NCBI RefSeq assembly: GCF_039812505.1
Contig: NZ_JBDIAQ010000009.1
Location: forward strand, 1 to 51,713
Reading direction: 5' to 3'
From: Intrasporangium_A sp039812505
Lineage (GTDB): Bacteria; Actinomycetota; Actinomycetes; Actinomycetales; Dermatophilaceae
DNA length: 51,713 nt
Below the pieces are notes generated by a model. The model made no database searches, had not been told where the DNA came from, and worked only from the letters and a program-made list of their open reading frames with translations. Position 1 is the stretch's first letter. The number at the start of each line of letters is the position of its first letter. The translations under genes and the position numbers were made by a program. Shown in pieces: positions 8,086 through 16,323 of this stretch.

Positions 8086-9156
8086 GTGACGGCTTGGGTG
8101 GTGCGAGCTGGACGGAACGGCGAGGACGAGCATTGGAACCTCGAACAAGGACGGGCCACCATCGGGTGGGCGGAGATCGGAGACCTCACCAACTGCCACA
8201 GCCGCGAGGACGTCCGGGCCCTTGTCGAGGCCGCGTTCCCTGGTGACGCGCCGATGCGCCGCGCCAACCACACCGGTCAGCTTTGGGCGTTCCGTGACTC
8301 GATCAAGACCGACGACCTGGTCGTGATGCCGCTGAAGACGAGGCCCGGCTATCTGTCCTTCGGCAGATGCGCCGGAACGTATGCCTACGACACGACGGAG
8401 CCAAACAAGGCTCGACGGCACCACCTTCCGGTCACTTGGCAGACTGAGCCGATCGCCAAGAGTGGCCTCCATGATGACTTGCTCTACATGTTGAACGCGA
8501 GCATGACCGTCTTCAGCCCGTCCCGGAACAACGCTACCGAGAGGCTGAACCAGGTCGCGCAGACCGGCGCCGATCCCGGCGACGCACACGACACTGCCAC
8601 CGCCAGTGCTCCGCTATCGCCGCAACCATCACCTTCCCTGTCACTGCCCGCTGATGACGTGACCGACCCCGCTACCGTGCCGACGTTGGAGGCCGTCAGG
8701 GACCGGATCAGGACCCACCTGGTGCAGCACTTCCGCGAACACGACCTGACCCATCTTGTCGCCCAGGTCCTCGAAGCACTCGGGTTCGTCTGTGAGGTGT
8801 CACCGGCCGGACCGGACGGTGGTGTCGACATTCTCGCCGGGCGGGGACCCTTCGGGCTGGACTCCCCCACATTGATCGTGGAGGTCAAGTCCGAGCCAGG
8901 CGCGGTCGGCGCCTCAGTCCTACGCGGACTGCACAGCGCGATGACGCAGCACAAGGCGGATCAGGGGCTGCTCGTCGCCTACGGCGGGGTTACCTCGCCG
9001 GCGAAAAAGGAGTTCCGGCAGCTACGGACCCAGCTACGCATCTGGGATGCCGAGGAGCTCCTGAACCAGCTGCTCGGGGTCTACGACAGGCTGCCACCCG
9101 CCACACGCGCGGCCATCCCCCTCAAGCAGGCGTGGGTGCTCGATGACGATGAATGA
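8086..9156 (+). CDS. Mrr-type restriction endonuclease with PUA-like N-terminal domain
   Basis: A 356-residue protein in three parts. Residues 1-150 look like a PUA/EVE-like reader: VVRAGRNGEDEHW, IGWAEIGDL, LVVMPLKTRPGYLSFG, AYDTTEPN, HHLPVTWQT. A Ser/Pro/Ala-rich linker follows. The C-terminal Mrr_cat nuclease has LVAQVLEALGF, GPDGGVDILAG and LIVEVKSEPG, giving the PD-(D/E)xK residues Asp and ExK, then HKADQGLLVAYGG. Mrr-like enzymes cut modified foreign DNA (type IV restriction). GTG 8086 is set by CGAGGAG 6 bases upstream. It stands alone without a methylase, as expected for type IV. Confidence 0.8.
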   Translation: MTAWVVRAGRNGEDEHWNLEQGRATIGWAEIGDLTNCHSREDVRALVEAAFPGDAPMRRANHTGQLWAFRDSIKTDDLVVMPLKTRPGYLSFGRCAGTYAYDTTEPNKARRHHLPVTWQTEPIAKSGLHDDLLYMLNASMTVFSPSRNNATERLNQVAQTGADPGDAHDTATASAPLSPQPSPSLSLPADDVTDPATVPTLEAVRDRIRTHLVQHFREHDLTHLVAQVLEALGFVCEVSPAGPDGGVDILAGRGPFGLDSPTLIVEVKSEPGAVGASVLRGLHSAMTQHKADQGLLVAYGGVTSPAKKEFRQLRTQLRIWDAEELLNQLLGVYDRLPPATRAAIPLKQAWVLDDDE

Positions 9157-9413
9157 GCGACGCGACGGCCGATCTCACTGTGCGGCACGACCTTGGGGGC
9201 GGCCTGCGGTCCGTAGTCCTTGAGATGCCCCGGCGGCTCGGTTTCAGCCGGCCCCTGGGATCTCGAGGAATCGCCCGCATGCAGCCGTCGCCTCGGTCTC
9301 CAGCCTGTCCTGGTTCTGGGTTCCCGCATGTCGTGACTGCCCAGGCGACGAGACCGGCCTTCGTCGTGTCGAGCCCGTGAAGTGCCGCATGTGGCCGGAG
9401 GACCAGCGCAGGC

Positions 9414-10421
9414 TCAGCCGAGCTCGCGCAGGCCGGGCAGCACGTCCGTGCAGAACTGGTTCAGGAACCTGGCTTGGTCATCGCCGGGGGCGTGGATGAC
9501 CAGGTGGTTGAAGCCCCAGTCGACGTACTGCTTGATCTGCTCGACGGCCTGGTCGGGGTCGGCGGCGACGATCCACCGCCGAGCGACCTGCTCGTCGGTC
9601 AACTGGTCGGCCAGCCGCTCCATCTCAACCGGGTCATGCACACCATGCTTCTGCTCGGCGGTCAGCGACAGTGGCGCCCAGAACCGGCAGTTACGCACCG
9701 CCGCCTGCGGGTCCCGGTCGTAGGACAGCTTGATCTCGATCATCCGGTCGATGTCATCGCGGACGCGCCCGGACTTGGCCAGACCCTCGTCGACCGCAGG
9801 GAGCAGCCGGTCCTCGTAGAGCTCGCGCCCCTTGCCCGACGTACAAATGAACCCGTCCCCGGCCCGCCCGGCATACCGGGCCACGAGTGGGCCGCCCGCG
9901 GCGACGTAGATCGGCACCGCCTGCTCGGGTCGGTCGTAGACCGTCGCGTCATGGGTGCGGTAGTAGTCGCCCTCGAAACTGACCCGCTCCCCGGCCCAGA
10001 GCTCGCGCATCAGCCGCACCGCCTCGCGCAGCCGGGCGAACCGCTCCTTGAACTCCGGCCACGGGGATCCGGCCGCACCGACCGCGACCTCGTTGAGTGC
10101 CTCTCCGGTGCCGATCCCGAGCACCACTCGCCCTGGGTACAGCGACCCGAGCGTGCCGAACGCCTGGGCGACCACCGCTGGGTTGTAGCGGAACGTCGGG
10201 GTCATCACCGACGTGCCGAGCATCACCCGCTCGGTGCGCTCACCGGCGGCAGCCAGCCACGACATCCCGAAGGGAGCGTGCCCGCCCCGGTGGCGCCACG
10301 GCTGGAAATGGTCGGAGATGAACACCGAGTCCAACCCCACGGACTCGGCCTGGACGGCATACTCGACCAGCTCTCGCGGCCTGAACTGCTCCGCCGATGC
10401 CTTCCAACCGATCTTGATCAT
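9414..10421 (-). CDS. fgd: F420-dependent glucose-6-phosphate dehydrogenase
   Basis: A 335-residue LLM-fold enzyme, against 336 for the mycobacterial Fgd1. It starts MIKIGWKASAEQF and has the active-site stretch FISDHFQPWRHRGGHAPF (His38, Trp42), GIGTGEALNEVAVG with the catalytic Glu, and YVAAGGP and GDGFICTSGKG in the substrate phosphate region. It oxidises glucose-6-phosphate and reduces cofactor F420 to F420H2 in the cytosol. GGAGG lies 7-11 bases before the ATG at 10421. Its place beside an F420/LLM enzyme locus suggests it feeds F420H2 to that pathway. A GC hairpin at 10483-10500 separates it from the enamidase gene, so it may have its own promoter. Confidence 0.9.
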   Translation of the reverse strand: MIKIGWKASAEQFRPRELVEYAVQAESVGLDSVFISDHFQPWRHRGGHAPFGMSWLAAAGERTERVMLGTSVMTPTFRYNPAVVAQAFGTLGSLYPGRVVLGIGTGEALNEVAVGAAGSPWPEFKERFARLREAVRLMRELWAGERVSFEGDYYRTHDATVYDRPEQAVPIYVAAGGPLVARYAGRAGDGFICTSGKGRELYEDRLLPAVDEGLAKSGRVRDDIDRMIEIKLSYDRDPQAAVRNCRFWAPLSLTAEQKHGVHDPVEMERLADQLTDEQVARRWIVAADPDQAVEQIKQYVDWGFNHLVIHAPGDDQARFLNQFCTDVLPGLRELG

Positions 10422-10482
10422 CTGAAACCTCCAGTGGGTGAGGGCCGGTCCGGGCGGGCGCCGCTCGGACGAGGGTGTGCGT

Positions 10483-10500
10483 GGGGGGACGACGCCCCCC
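10483..10500 (-). terminator. GC-only hairpin after the enamidase gene
   Basis: GGGGGG-ACGACG-CCCCCC forms a 6-bp stem with a 6-nt loop. On the minus strand it begins 9 bases after the amidohydrolase stop. No T-run follows, as is common in actinobacteria. Confidence 0.5.
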
Positions 10501-10509
10501 GAGACGACG

Positions 10510-11688
10510 TCAGGACCGGACGAGGCGGTGCTCGAGGCGCTGCCGGGGCGGCGGCGTCTGCTCGCTGCGTCCGAGCACCACCGGCTCGCCGTCGACGAAG
10601 ACGGCAGCGATCCCGGGCAGGTCACCAAGCCGGAAGCACTCCAGCACGTCGGTCGCCCGCGAGCCGGTGATCGGCCCGAGGACGAGCAGGTCGGCCGGCC
10701 AGCCGGGAGCCAGCACCCCGGTCCGCAGCCCGTGGGCCGCCGCTGTGCTGCTCGTGGCCGCCGCGACCGCCAGCACCGGGTCTACCCCGCACACCGACGC
10801 CAGGTACAGCACGTTGCGCAGCATCCCGCGCGGGATGACGCCGGTGCCGCCCGGGGTGTCGGTGCCCAGGGTCAGCCGGTGCAGCTCGCTGCGCTCGGTC
10901 AACCGGTCCACCGCGACCTGCGTCGCCCGGTAGTTCATCGAGCTGCACACCTCGATGGCGCCCGGCAGGTCGTCGATGGTCTGGCGAATCTCCTCGTCGG
11001 GCATGGGGATCGGGCCACCCGAGATGTGGGCGACCACGTCCGGGCGCACCGCCGAGACCAGCTCGTGTCCGGCCACCCGGCTCGAGCCGGAACGGGACAC
11101 CCCGCCGGAGTGCATCTTGACGGTGATGCCCCGCTCGTGGGCCCAGTCCAGATAGGTCATCGGCTCGCCGCTGTCCAGGTGGCTCCAGTCGTAGAAGATG
11201 AACTTCGCCTGGCTCGCACCGGCCGCAGCGAGCCGGTCGAAGTGCGCCTCGCTCATGCCGGACGTGAGCAGGACGGTGCCCGCCGTCATCTTCACACCCG
11301 ACTGCCTGACCCGCGCCGTCGTGTGCAGCGAGGTCACCGCCAAGCTGGTGACCAGCTCCGGGCTCAGCGCGTCCATCGGCAGCCCCGGCAGGTGCAGCTC
11401 GCCTGCGGAGACCATGCTCGTCGTGCCGCCATGCAGGTAGTTGTGCAGCCAGCCGATCGAGTTCTGGGCCGGCGTCCACTCGCCGAACGTCGGGTGGACG
11501 TGCCCGTCGACCAGGCCCGGCATGACACTCATCCCTCCGGCGGAGAGCACTCGGTCCGGAGCCGTGGCGTCCTCCCCCACCGCAGCGACGACCCCGTCCT
11601 CGATGACGAGCTGGGTGTCGTGCCGTAGGGGCGCTGCCGGGTCACCCGTGACGAGCAGGCCGATGTCGGTGATGAGTGTCGTGACCAT
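10510..11688 (-). CDS. Enamidase-type amidohydrolase
   Basis: A 392-residue amidohydrolase-superfamily protein. GLVDGHVHPT gives the HxH metal pair (His63, His65); VKMHSGG (His193), VVAHISGG (His221) and LGTDTPGGTG supply the remaining ligands. From memory, the blocks LHGGTTSMVSAG, GVKMTAGTVLL, SGSSRV, AHISGGPI, IPRGMLRN and GVLAPGWPADLL line up closely with Eubacterium barkeri enamidase, which opens the ring of 6-oxo-1,4,5,6-tetrahydronicotinate. The true substrate here is unknown, but a cyclic enamide or lactam is likely. ATG 11688 has CGGAG upstream; an ATG at 11724 lacks one. It is divergent from the GntR gene with the operator candidate between. Confidence 0.8.
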   Translation of the reverse strand: MVTTLITDIGLLVTGDPAAPLRHDTQLVIEDGVVAAVGEDATAPDRVLSAGGMSVMPGLVDGHVHPTFGEWTPAQNSIGWLHNYLHGGTTSMVSAGELHLPGLPMDALSPELVTSLAVTSLHTTARVRQSGVKMTAGTVLLTSGMSEAHFDRLAAAGASQAKFIFYDWSHLDSGEPMTYLDWAHERGITVKMHSGGVSRSGSSRVAGHELVSAVRPDVVAHISGGPIPMPDEEIRQTIDDLPGAIEVCSSMNYRATQVAVDRLTERSELHRLTLGTDTPGGTGVIPRGMLRNVLYLASVCGVDPVLAVAAATSSTAAAHGLRTGVLAPGWPADLLVLGPITGSRATDVLECFRLGDLPGIAAVFVDGEPVVLGRSEQTPPPRQRLEHRLVRS

Positions 11689-11735
11689 GTGGTGTGCTCC
11701 GTCGTCGTTGAGGTGTCCTGCCATCGTGGAGGTTT

Positions 11736-11757
11736 TATACCGTATCCAATACGATGG
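11736..11757. promoter_or_regulatory. GntR operator candidate A with overlapping -10
   Basis: TATACCGTATCCAA (11736-11749) is 12/14 identical to the site at 13800-13813. It overlaps the inverted repeat GTAT-CCA-ATAC (11742-11752) and TACGAT (11750-11755), a -10 six bases before GTG 11762, so the regulator mRNA would be leaderless and autorepressed. Confidence 0.6.
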
Positions 11758-11761
11758 CGTT

Positions 11762-12442
11762 GTGACAGTCCAGCGTGCCGAGACCCATCGCTTCCTGCGC
11801 CCACAGACCGCGCAGCAGGCCGTCCTTGCCGAGCTGCGTGGCCTCCTCATCCGGGGCGAGCTGCTCCCGGGCGCAGCCATCGCCCAGGAGAGCCTGGCCG
11901 AGATGTTCGGCGTCAGCCGGGTCCCCGTCCGGGAGGCGCTGAAGATCCTCGAGGGCGAGGGCCTGGTCGTCTATGCGGCCCACCGCGGATACAGCGTCGC
12001 CAAGCTCGAGGTCGCCGACCTGCTCGAGATCTTCGACCTGCGCGAGGTCCTCGAGTCGCACGTCATCCGCGTGGCCGTCCCTCGGCTCGAGGATGCCGAC
12101 CAGGCCGGGATGCGAGCCGCGATCGTCGCGATGGACCGGGCCGCCGACGCCGCGGACATGGTGGCCGTCGGCGTGCAGAACCGCGCCTTCCACTTCACCC
12201 TCTTCGAGGCGAGCGGCCTGGCTCGAGCTGTCGAGATGATTCGCCGGCTCTGGGACACGACCGACCCCTACCGGTCGCTGTACTTCCAGAAGCCGCTGAC
12301 CCGCCAGTCGGCCAATGCCGAGCACGAGCTGATCCTCGAGGCCTGCGCGGCCCGCGACGTCGAGCGCGTCGTGGCGCTGCACGAGCTGCACCGCAGCCAC
12401 ACCGTCGAGGACCTGCGGGCGATGAACGGCGTGTGGCCGTGA
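11762..12442 (+). CDS. GntR-family regulator, FCD (FadR-like) subfamily
   Basis: A 226-residue DNA-binding protein. Residues 15-80 form the winged helix: LRPQTAQQAVLAELRGLLI, GAAIAQESLAEMFGVSRVPV and REALKILEGEGLV. The C-terminal FCD ligand domain has IFDLREVLESHVIRVAV, NRAFHFTLFEASG and AEHELILEACAARD, with Asp/His residues that usually hold a metal. It probably senses the heterocycle or a breakdown product and represses the surrounding genes. GTG 11762 is chosen because a TACGAT -10 lies just 6 bases upstream. The stop overlaps the next start (GTGA), so the RidA gene is co-translated. Confidence 0.85.
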   Translation: MTVQRAETHRFLRPQTAQQAVLAELRGLLIRGELLPGAAIAQESLAEMFGVSRVPVREALKILEGEGLVVYAAHRGYSVAKLEVADLLEIFDLREVLESHVIRVAVPRLEDADQAGMRAAIVAMDRAADAADMVAVGVQNRAFHFTLFEASGLARAVEMIRRLWDTTDPYRSLYFQKPLTRQSANAEHELILEACAARDVERVVALHELHRSHTVEDLRAMNGVWP

Positions 12443-12957
12443 CCGCCGGCGGTCGAGACGGTGCCGCCGCCACCCGACGCGAGCAGGCGCGAGCACGGCT
12501 GGCCGGCCTCGGCTTCAGCCTGCCGGCACCGCTGGACAGCAAGGGGGCCTACGCGTCGACGCGTGCCGACGGGCACGGCCAGCTCTGGGTGTCGGGCCAC
12601 ACCGGCCGCGGCCCCGAGGGGCTGCGGCTGACCGGCGTGGTCGGCCAGGACGTCACGCTCGAACAGGCGCAGCAGGACGCCCGTCACGCCGCGGTCAACC
12701 TGCTCGCGGCGGTCGACGGTTCCCCGCATCTGCGCCACGGGTTGGGCAGCGTCGAGGCAGTGCTGTACCTGCGCGTCTACGTCCGCGCCACGGCCGGGTT
12801 CGGGCAGCAGCCGGCAGTCGCCGACGGTGCCAGCACGCTGATCGCCGAGGTCCTCGGCGCGGATCGCGGCGTGCACGCCCGCACCGCGGTCGGGGTCGCC
12901 TCCCTGCCGGGTGGCGCGCCGGTGGAGCTCGAGGCGGTGCTCGCACACGCCCCCTGA
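12439..12957 (+). CDS. RidA/YjgF/RutC-family protein
   Basis: A 172-residue member of the RidA (YjgF/YER057c/UK114) family: LWVSGHTGRGPEG, then ARHAAVNLLAAVDG and VLYLRVYVRATAGF, ending HARTAVGVASLPGGAPVELEA. The usual catalytic Arg region reads ARTAVGVASLP. Family members hydrolyse reactive enamines/imines; RutC acts on aminoacrylate in pyrimidine breakdown. It overlaps the regulator gene by GTGA; GTG 12433 is an alternative start. Placement between an enamidase and an LLM enzyme fits clearance of enamine intermediates from an opened N-ring. Confidence 0.8.
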   Translation: MTAGGRDGAAATRREQARARLAGLGFSLPAPLDSKGAYASTRADGHGQLWVSGHTGRGPEGLRLTGVVGQDVTLEQAQQDARHAAVNLLAAVDGSPHLRHGLGSVEAVLYLRVYVRATAGFGQQPAVADGASTLIAEVLGADRGVHARTAVGVASLPGGAPVELEAVLAHAP

Positions 12958-13090
12958 GGGACGCCGACCTCCGAGGTGCACGCGCCGAGGTGCACAGCAC
13001 AGCCCGTATGCCGCTCAGCCGGGACCGCGGCGGATAGCACAGCCCAGCCGGGCTGGTCACCATGCCCAGCCGAGCGCTGGGGCACGGTGC

Positions 13091-13723
13091 TCAGCCGGGC
13101 TGAGGCAGGGTGCCGCGTCGCAACGCGCGCACGATGACCGCCCCCAGGACCAAGCCCGCGGCCATCGTGGCGCTCATGGGACCCGCCCAGCGGGCGAGCC
13201 GGGGTGCCCACCGGCCCGGCTCGGCGGCATACGGGCTGGGGCGAGACGGCGCAAGCCGAGCGGGAGCCACCTCTCGCTCCCCGCTCATCAGGACGTCCAG
13301 CTCCCGGACGAACTGGCCCACGATGCGGCGGTTGACCTGCTTGATCGCGGCCCCACCGAACTGGGCCACCCGGCCCGAGAGGTCCAGATCGGTCACCACG
13401 CGCACGTCGCAACCGCCCGGGACCGCGTCACCGACCGTCATCGTGACCAGGGCGTTGGCGCCCCCGGAGCCACTGCGGTCGCGCGCCGCTCCGCGCACGA
13501 CGAGCCGGCGCGCGGCGTCGTCGCGCTCCACCACCGTCGCGGTGCTGGAAAGACTCAGCCCGACCGGCCCGATCCGCAGCGCCACGCGACCGAGGTAGTC
13601 GGCACCGTCGCGGCCCTCGAACGTGGCACCGGGGATGCAGGTGACCACGCGCTCGAGGTCGGACAGGGCCGCGAAGGCGCCGTCGGGGTCGGCCCGTACG
13701 GTGAACTCGTTGACCAGCTGCAT
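13091..13723 (-). CDS. CoxG-like SRPBCC protein with C-terminal membrane anchor
   Basis: A 210-residue protein beginning MQLVNEFTVRADPDGAF, then LERVVTCIPGATFEG, typical of the CO dehydrogenase subunit G (CoxG) group in the START/SRPBCC fold. FGGAAIKQVNRRIVGQFV closes the domain. A Pro/Ala-rich spacer leads to one transmembrane helix (MSATMAAGLVLGAVIVRAL) and a basic tail. In carboxydotrophs CoxG recruits the molybdenum hydroxylase to the membrane; here it probably does so for the enzyme at 18.7-22.5 kb. ATG 13723 has GGAGGT 5 bases upstream. It is divergent from the LLM operon, so operator B at 13799 may control both. Confidence 0.8.
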   Translation of the reverse strand: MQLVNEFTVRADPDGAFAALSDLERVVTCIPGATFEGRDGADYLGRVALRIGPVGLSLSSTATVVERDDAARRLVVRGAARDRSGSGGANALVTMTVGDAVPGGCDVRVVTDLDLSGRVAQFGGAAIKQVNRRIVGQFVRELDVLMSGEREVAPARLAPSRPSPYAAEPGRWAPRLARWAGPMSATMAAGLVLGAVIVRALRRGTLPQPG

Positions 13724-13798
13724 GCAGACCTCCACGGGCTTGAGTCAGGGGCCGGCCGCTGACCGGGTGATGAGAATTCTTCCCTCAGGGACTTGATT

Positions 13799-13813
13799 GT
13801 ATACCTGATCCAA
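13799..13813. promoter_or_regulatory. GntR operator candidate B
   Basis: GTATACCTGATCCAA contains the GTATAC palindrome typical of FCD-type GntR sites and matches site A at 12 of 14 positions in the same orientation. It sits between the divergent CoxG-like and LLM genes, 60 bases before the LLM start. Confidence 0.6.
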
Positions 13814-13873
13814 GAGACAGTATGCAGCAACGATGATGTTCAGCCGACCGGCTGGAGACCCTCAGGAGGCCAC

Positions 13874-14866
13874 GTGCTGAGCAAAGGAATCGGTTTGTTC
13901 CCCACCGAGCCCGTCGGTGCCATGCGGGACTACGTGCAGCTGTGCGAGTCCCTCGGCTACGACAACGTCTGGTTCGGCGACTCGCAGAACATCTGGCGCG
14001 AGTCGGGCGTCGTCATGGGCGCCGCGGCGGTCGGCACCGAGCGCATCGTGTTCGGCACGGGAGTGACCAACGCGGTGACCCGGCACCGGTCGCTGCTCGC
14101 TTCGTCGTGGGCGACGCTGTCCGAGTTCACGGGTGGGCGAGCCATCCTCGGGATCGGCACCGGGGACTCGTCCCTGCGCACCATGGGCCTGAAGCCGCTC
14201 AAGCTCGCCGAGCTCGAGCAGGCGATCGCCGAGCTGCGGGCCTTGTTCCGAGGTGAGGAGGTGGCCGAGCCGACCAGCGGCGCGCACTACCACCTCAACT
14301 ACCTGACCGAGCCGGTCGACGTGCCGATCTACATCGCGGCCTCGGCCCCCAAGATCCTGCAGCTGTCCGGGCGCATCGCGGACGGCGTCATCGTCCTGGT
14401 CGGGACCGCGCCACACTTCATCGAGGGCGCCCTCGAGCGGATCGAGGCCGGCGCCAAGCAGAGCGGCCGGACCCTCGATGACGTGAAGATCGTGCTGTGG
14501 ACCCCGACCGCGATCGACGCCGACCCGACCGAGGCTCGCGATCTTGTGCGTGCGCACGTCAGCCGTGTCGTCATCCGCCCCCTGCCGGCCCCGATCGACC
14601 CTGAGCTGCAGCAGGTCGTCGACCGCATCCGCGAGTCCTACGACTACTACCACCACATGGACACCGAGGCCTCCCACGCCGACCTCGTCCCGGACGAGCT
14701 GGTCGACCTGTTCGCACTGGCCGGCACTGCCGAGGAGTGCACCGAACGGCTGGCCCAGATCCAGGGCCTGGGCATCGACCAAGTCTCGATCGTGCCGTTC
14801 GTCCGGCCGGGGCAGAGCAGGGAGGCGACCATTCGCACGTTCGCCGAGATCGCCGACCGGGTCTAG
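13874..14866 (+). CDS. LLM-class F420-dependent oxidoreductase
   Basis: A 330-residue luciferase-like TIM-barrel protein: GIGLFPTEPVGAMRDYV, ESLGYDNVWFGDSQ, GTGVTNAVTRH, GRAILGIGTGDSSLRTMG, PIYIAASAPKILQLSG and ADGVIVLVG. The GIGTGDSS loop and the absence of a flavin-reductase partner point to the F420-binding, methylene-H4MPT reductase-like branch. It may transfer hydride from F420H2 to a ring intermediate, though an FMN monooxygenase cannot be ruled out. GTG 13874 follows AGGAGG at 13864-13869. It is the first gene of a long plus-strand operon that runs through the transporter and hydroxylase. Confidence 0.8.
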   Translation: MLSKGIGLFPTEPVGAMRDYVQLCESLGYDNVWFGDSQNIWRESGVVMGAAAVGTERIVFGTGVTNAVTRHRSLLASSWATLSEFTGGRAILGIGTGDSSLRTMGLKPLKLAELEQAIAELRALFRGEEVAEPTSGAHYHLNYLTEPVDVPIYIAASAPKILQLSGRIADGVIVLVGTAPHFIEGALERIEAGAKQSGRTLDDVKIVLWTPTAIDADPTEARDLVRAHVSRVVIRPLPAPIDPELQQVVDRIRESYDYYHHMDTEASHADLVPDELVDLFALAGTAEECTERLAQIQGLGIDQVSIVPFVRPGQSREATIRTFAEIADRV

Positions 14867-14880
14867 CCGAGGCACCAGGC

Positions 14881-15198
14881 ATGGACCTGCTCCCACCCGC
14901 ACCGGGCAGCGACCTTCCCGGTGCGCCGCCTGCGCTGCACCGCGCCCTCACTCCCCGTGACGGCAGGGAATCGAACGCCACGACACCCGAGCCGGCGCCG
15001 AACGCCGGCTCCCCTGAGCGAGACACCCAGTCCACCCGCGGCACCGGCGACCCAGCCACCTCGGGACGCCCGCGGCGCACCGACGATGTGGGCGGCAGAT
15101 CGCCCCTTCATTCCTACCTCCCGGCCCTGGGGCTGCTCTGCGCCGCCGCAGCGGTCTGGGTCGGCACCCGGCGCCGGCCCGCAACACCATCGCAGTGA
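14881..15198 (+). CDS. Small protein with disordered N-terminus and C-terminal membrane helix
   Basis: A 105-residue frame starting MDLLPPAPGSDLPGAPP, then a Pro/Thr/Gly/Arg-rich segment of about 65 residues. It ends in one hydrophobic helix (YLPALGLLCAAAAVWVG) with a TRRRP basic tail. It lies 14 bases after the LLM gene and 44 before the substrate-binding protein, on the same strand, so co-transcription is likely. I recognise no family. The topology (spacer, single helix, basic end) copies the tail of the CoxG-like protein at 13.1 kb and may provide a second membrane tether. The short frame and low complexity keep confidence moderate. Confidence 0.5.
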   Translation: MDLLPPAPGSDLPGAPPALHRALTPRDGRESNATTPEPAPNAGSPERDTQSTRGTGDPATSGRPRRTDDVGGRSPLHSYLPALGLLCAAAAVWVGTRRRPATPSQ

Positions 15199-15242
15199 CC
15201 CCCCATACACCCCAGTCCCTTTCCACGAGAGGCCCCCTCGCG

Positions 15243-16238
15243 ATGAACCTTCGCTCGACACGGATCCCTGTACTGGCCGCCGCGGCTGCCGTTGCCATCA
15301 CCCTGACCGCCTGTGGCAGTGGGACCGAAGCCACTGACAGCAGCAACGCCGGCGGCACCACCACCAAGAAGCTGACCATCTCGGCCACCGGTGTCGACAG
15401 CCTGCCGTTCATGGCAATCCTGCAGGTGGCGATCGACAAGGGCTGGTTCAAGGACAAGGGGCTCGATGTCTCGATGTACTCGGGCGGTGGCGGCGGCAAC
15501 ACGCTGCGGGTCGTCACCAGTGGCGATGCCGACATGGCCATCGCGGGCAACAGCTCGGTGATCCTCGCATCCCAACAGCCCTCCTCCAACCTGCAGATCA
15601 TCGCCCCGTGGTTCCAGGTCAACGACTTCTCCTGGATCGCGCCCAAGGGCCGGTCGATGACCAATGCCACCCTCGGCTTCTCCTCGGCCGGCTCGTCGAC
15701 CGAGCTGATCGTCAAGGGCCTCGAGAAGAAACTCGGCGTCAAGAGCCAGGCCGTGGGCGGCATGGGCGACAACTGGACCGCCGCCAAGGCCGGCAAGATT
15801 ACCGCCGGCTGGGCGATGCACCCCTTCATCACAAGCAAGGAGGCCGAGGGCGCCGAAGTCCTGGTCGACTCGCGTGACGTGCTGGGCGACCTGCCCGCGG
15901 ACCTCGTCGCCGTCAACGCCGACTACGCGAAGCAGAACCCGCAGAACATCACCGACTTCTTCCTGGTGGCCCAGCAGGCGATGGACTACGTCGTCGACGA
16001 CACCGATGCGGCAGCCAAGGACATCGCCACGATCATCAAGATGGACCCCGCCACCGTGGCCAAGGGGCTGCGCGACACCCCCGACCTGCGGAAGGCCTAC
16101 TCCCTCAAGGTCGAGCCGGCCGCCCTCAACAACCTGTCCGAGCTGATGGTCCAGGCGGGGCAGATCAAGCAGAACGTCGACTGGGCGAAGGTCCTCGACC
16201 AGCAGTTCCTGCCTGAGTCCGACCGAGCCAGCCTCTGA
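15243..16238 (+). CDS. ABC importer substrate-binding lipoprotein (NMT1/THI5-like)
   Basis: A 331-residue lipoprotein: the signal peptide ends in the lipobox LTAC at about residue 22, followed by a Ser/Gly/Thr linker. The periplasmic-binding fold shows LPFMAILQVAIDKGWFKDKG, SGDADMAIAGNSS and KAGKITAGWAMHP, the pattern of SsuA/TauA/NMT1 proteins that bind sulfonates, pyrimidines or similar small rings. It captures the substrate outside the membrane and hands it to the permeases at 17.1-18.8 kb. ATG 15243 has GAGAGG upstream. With heterocycle enzymes all round, an N-heterocycle is the best guess. Confidence 0.85.
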   Translation: MNLRSTRIPVLAAAAAVAITLTACGSGTEATDSSNAGGTTTKKLTISATGVDSLPFMAILQVAIDKGWFKDKGLDVSMYSGGGGGNTLRVVTSGDADMAIAGNSSVILASQQPSSNLQIIAPWFQVNDFSWIAPKGRSMTNATLGFSSAGSSTELIVKGLEKKLGVKSQAVGGMGDNWTAAKAGKITAGWAMHPFITSKEAEGAEVLVDSRDVLGDLPADLVAVNADYAKQNPQNITDFFLVAQQAMDYVVDDTDAAAKDIATIIKMDPATVAKGLRDTPDLRKAYSLKVEPAALNNLSELMVQAGQIKQNVDWAKVLDQQFLPESDRASL

Positions 16239-16323
16239 GGCCGACGTCCCGCCGCGTCACCACCTCATCATCTAGCCCTTCACCCACCAAGCGATCTCCC
16301 GCGGGATCCACCGGAGGTACGTC

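Noticed and set aside
9153..9380. 75-residue frame beginning ATGA at the end of the Mrr gene
   Set aside because: No recognisable domain, atypical composition and no downstream partner; I consider the 9157-9413 interval non-coding.
10483..10500. Six-G/six-C block as an i-motif or G-quadruplex regulator
   Set aside because: It forms a simple hairpin just after a stop codon; a terminator is the simpler reading.
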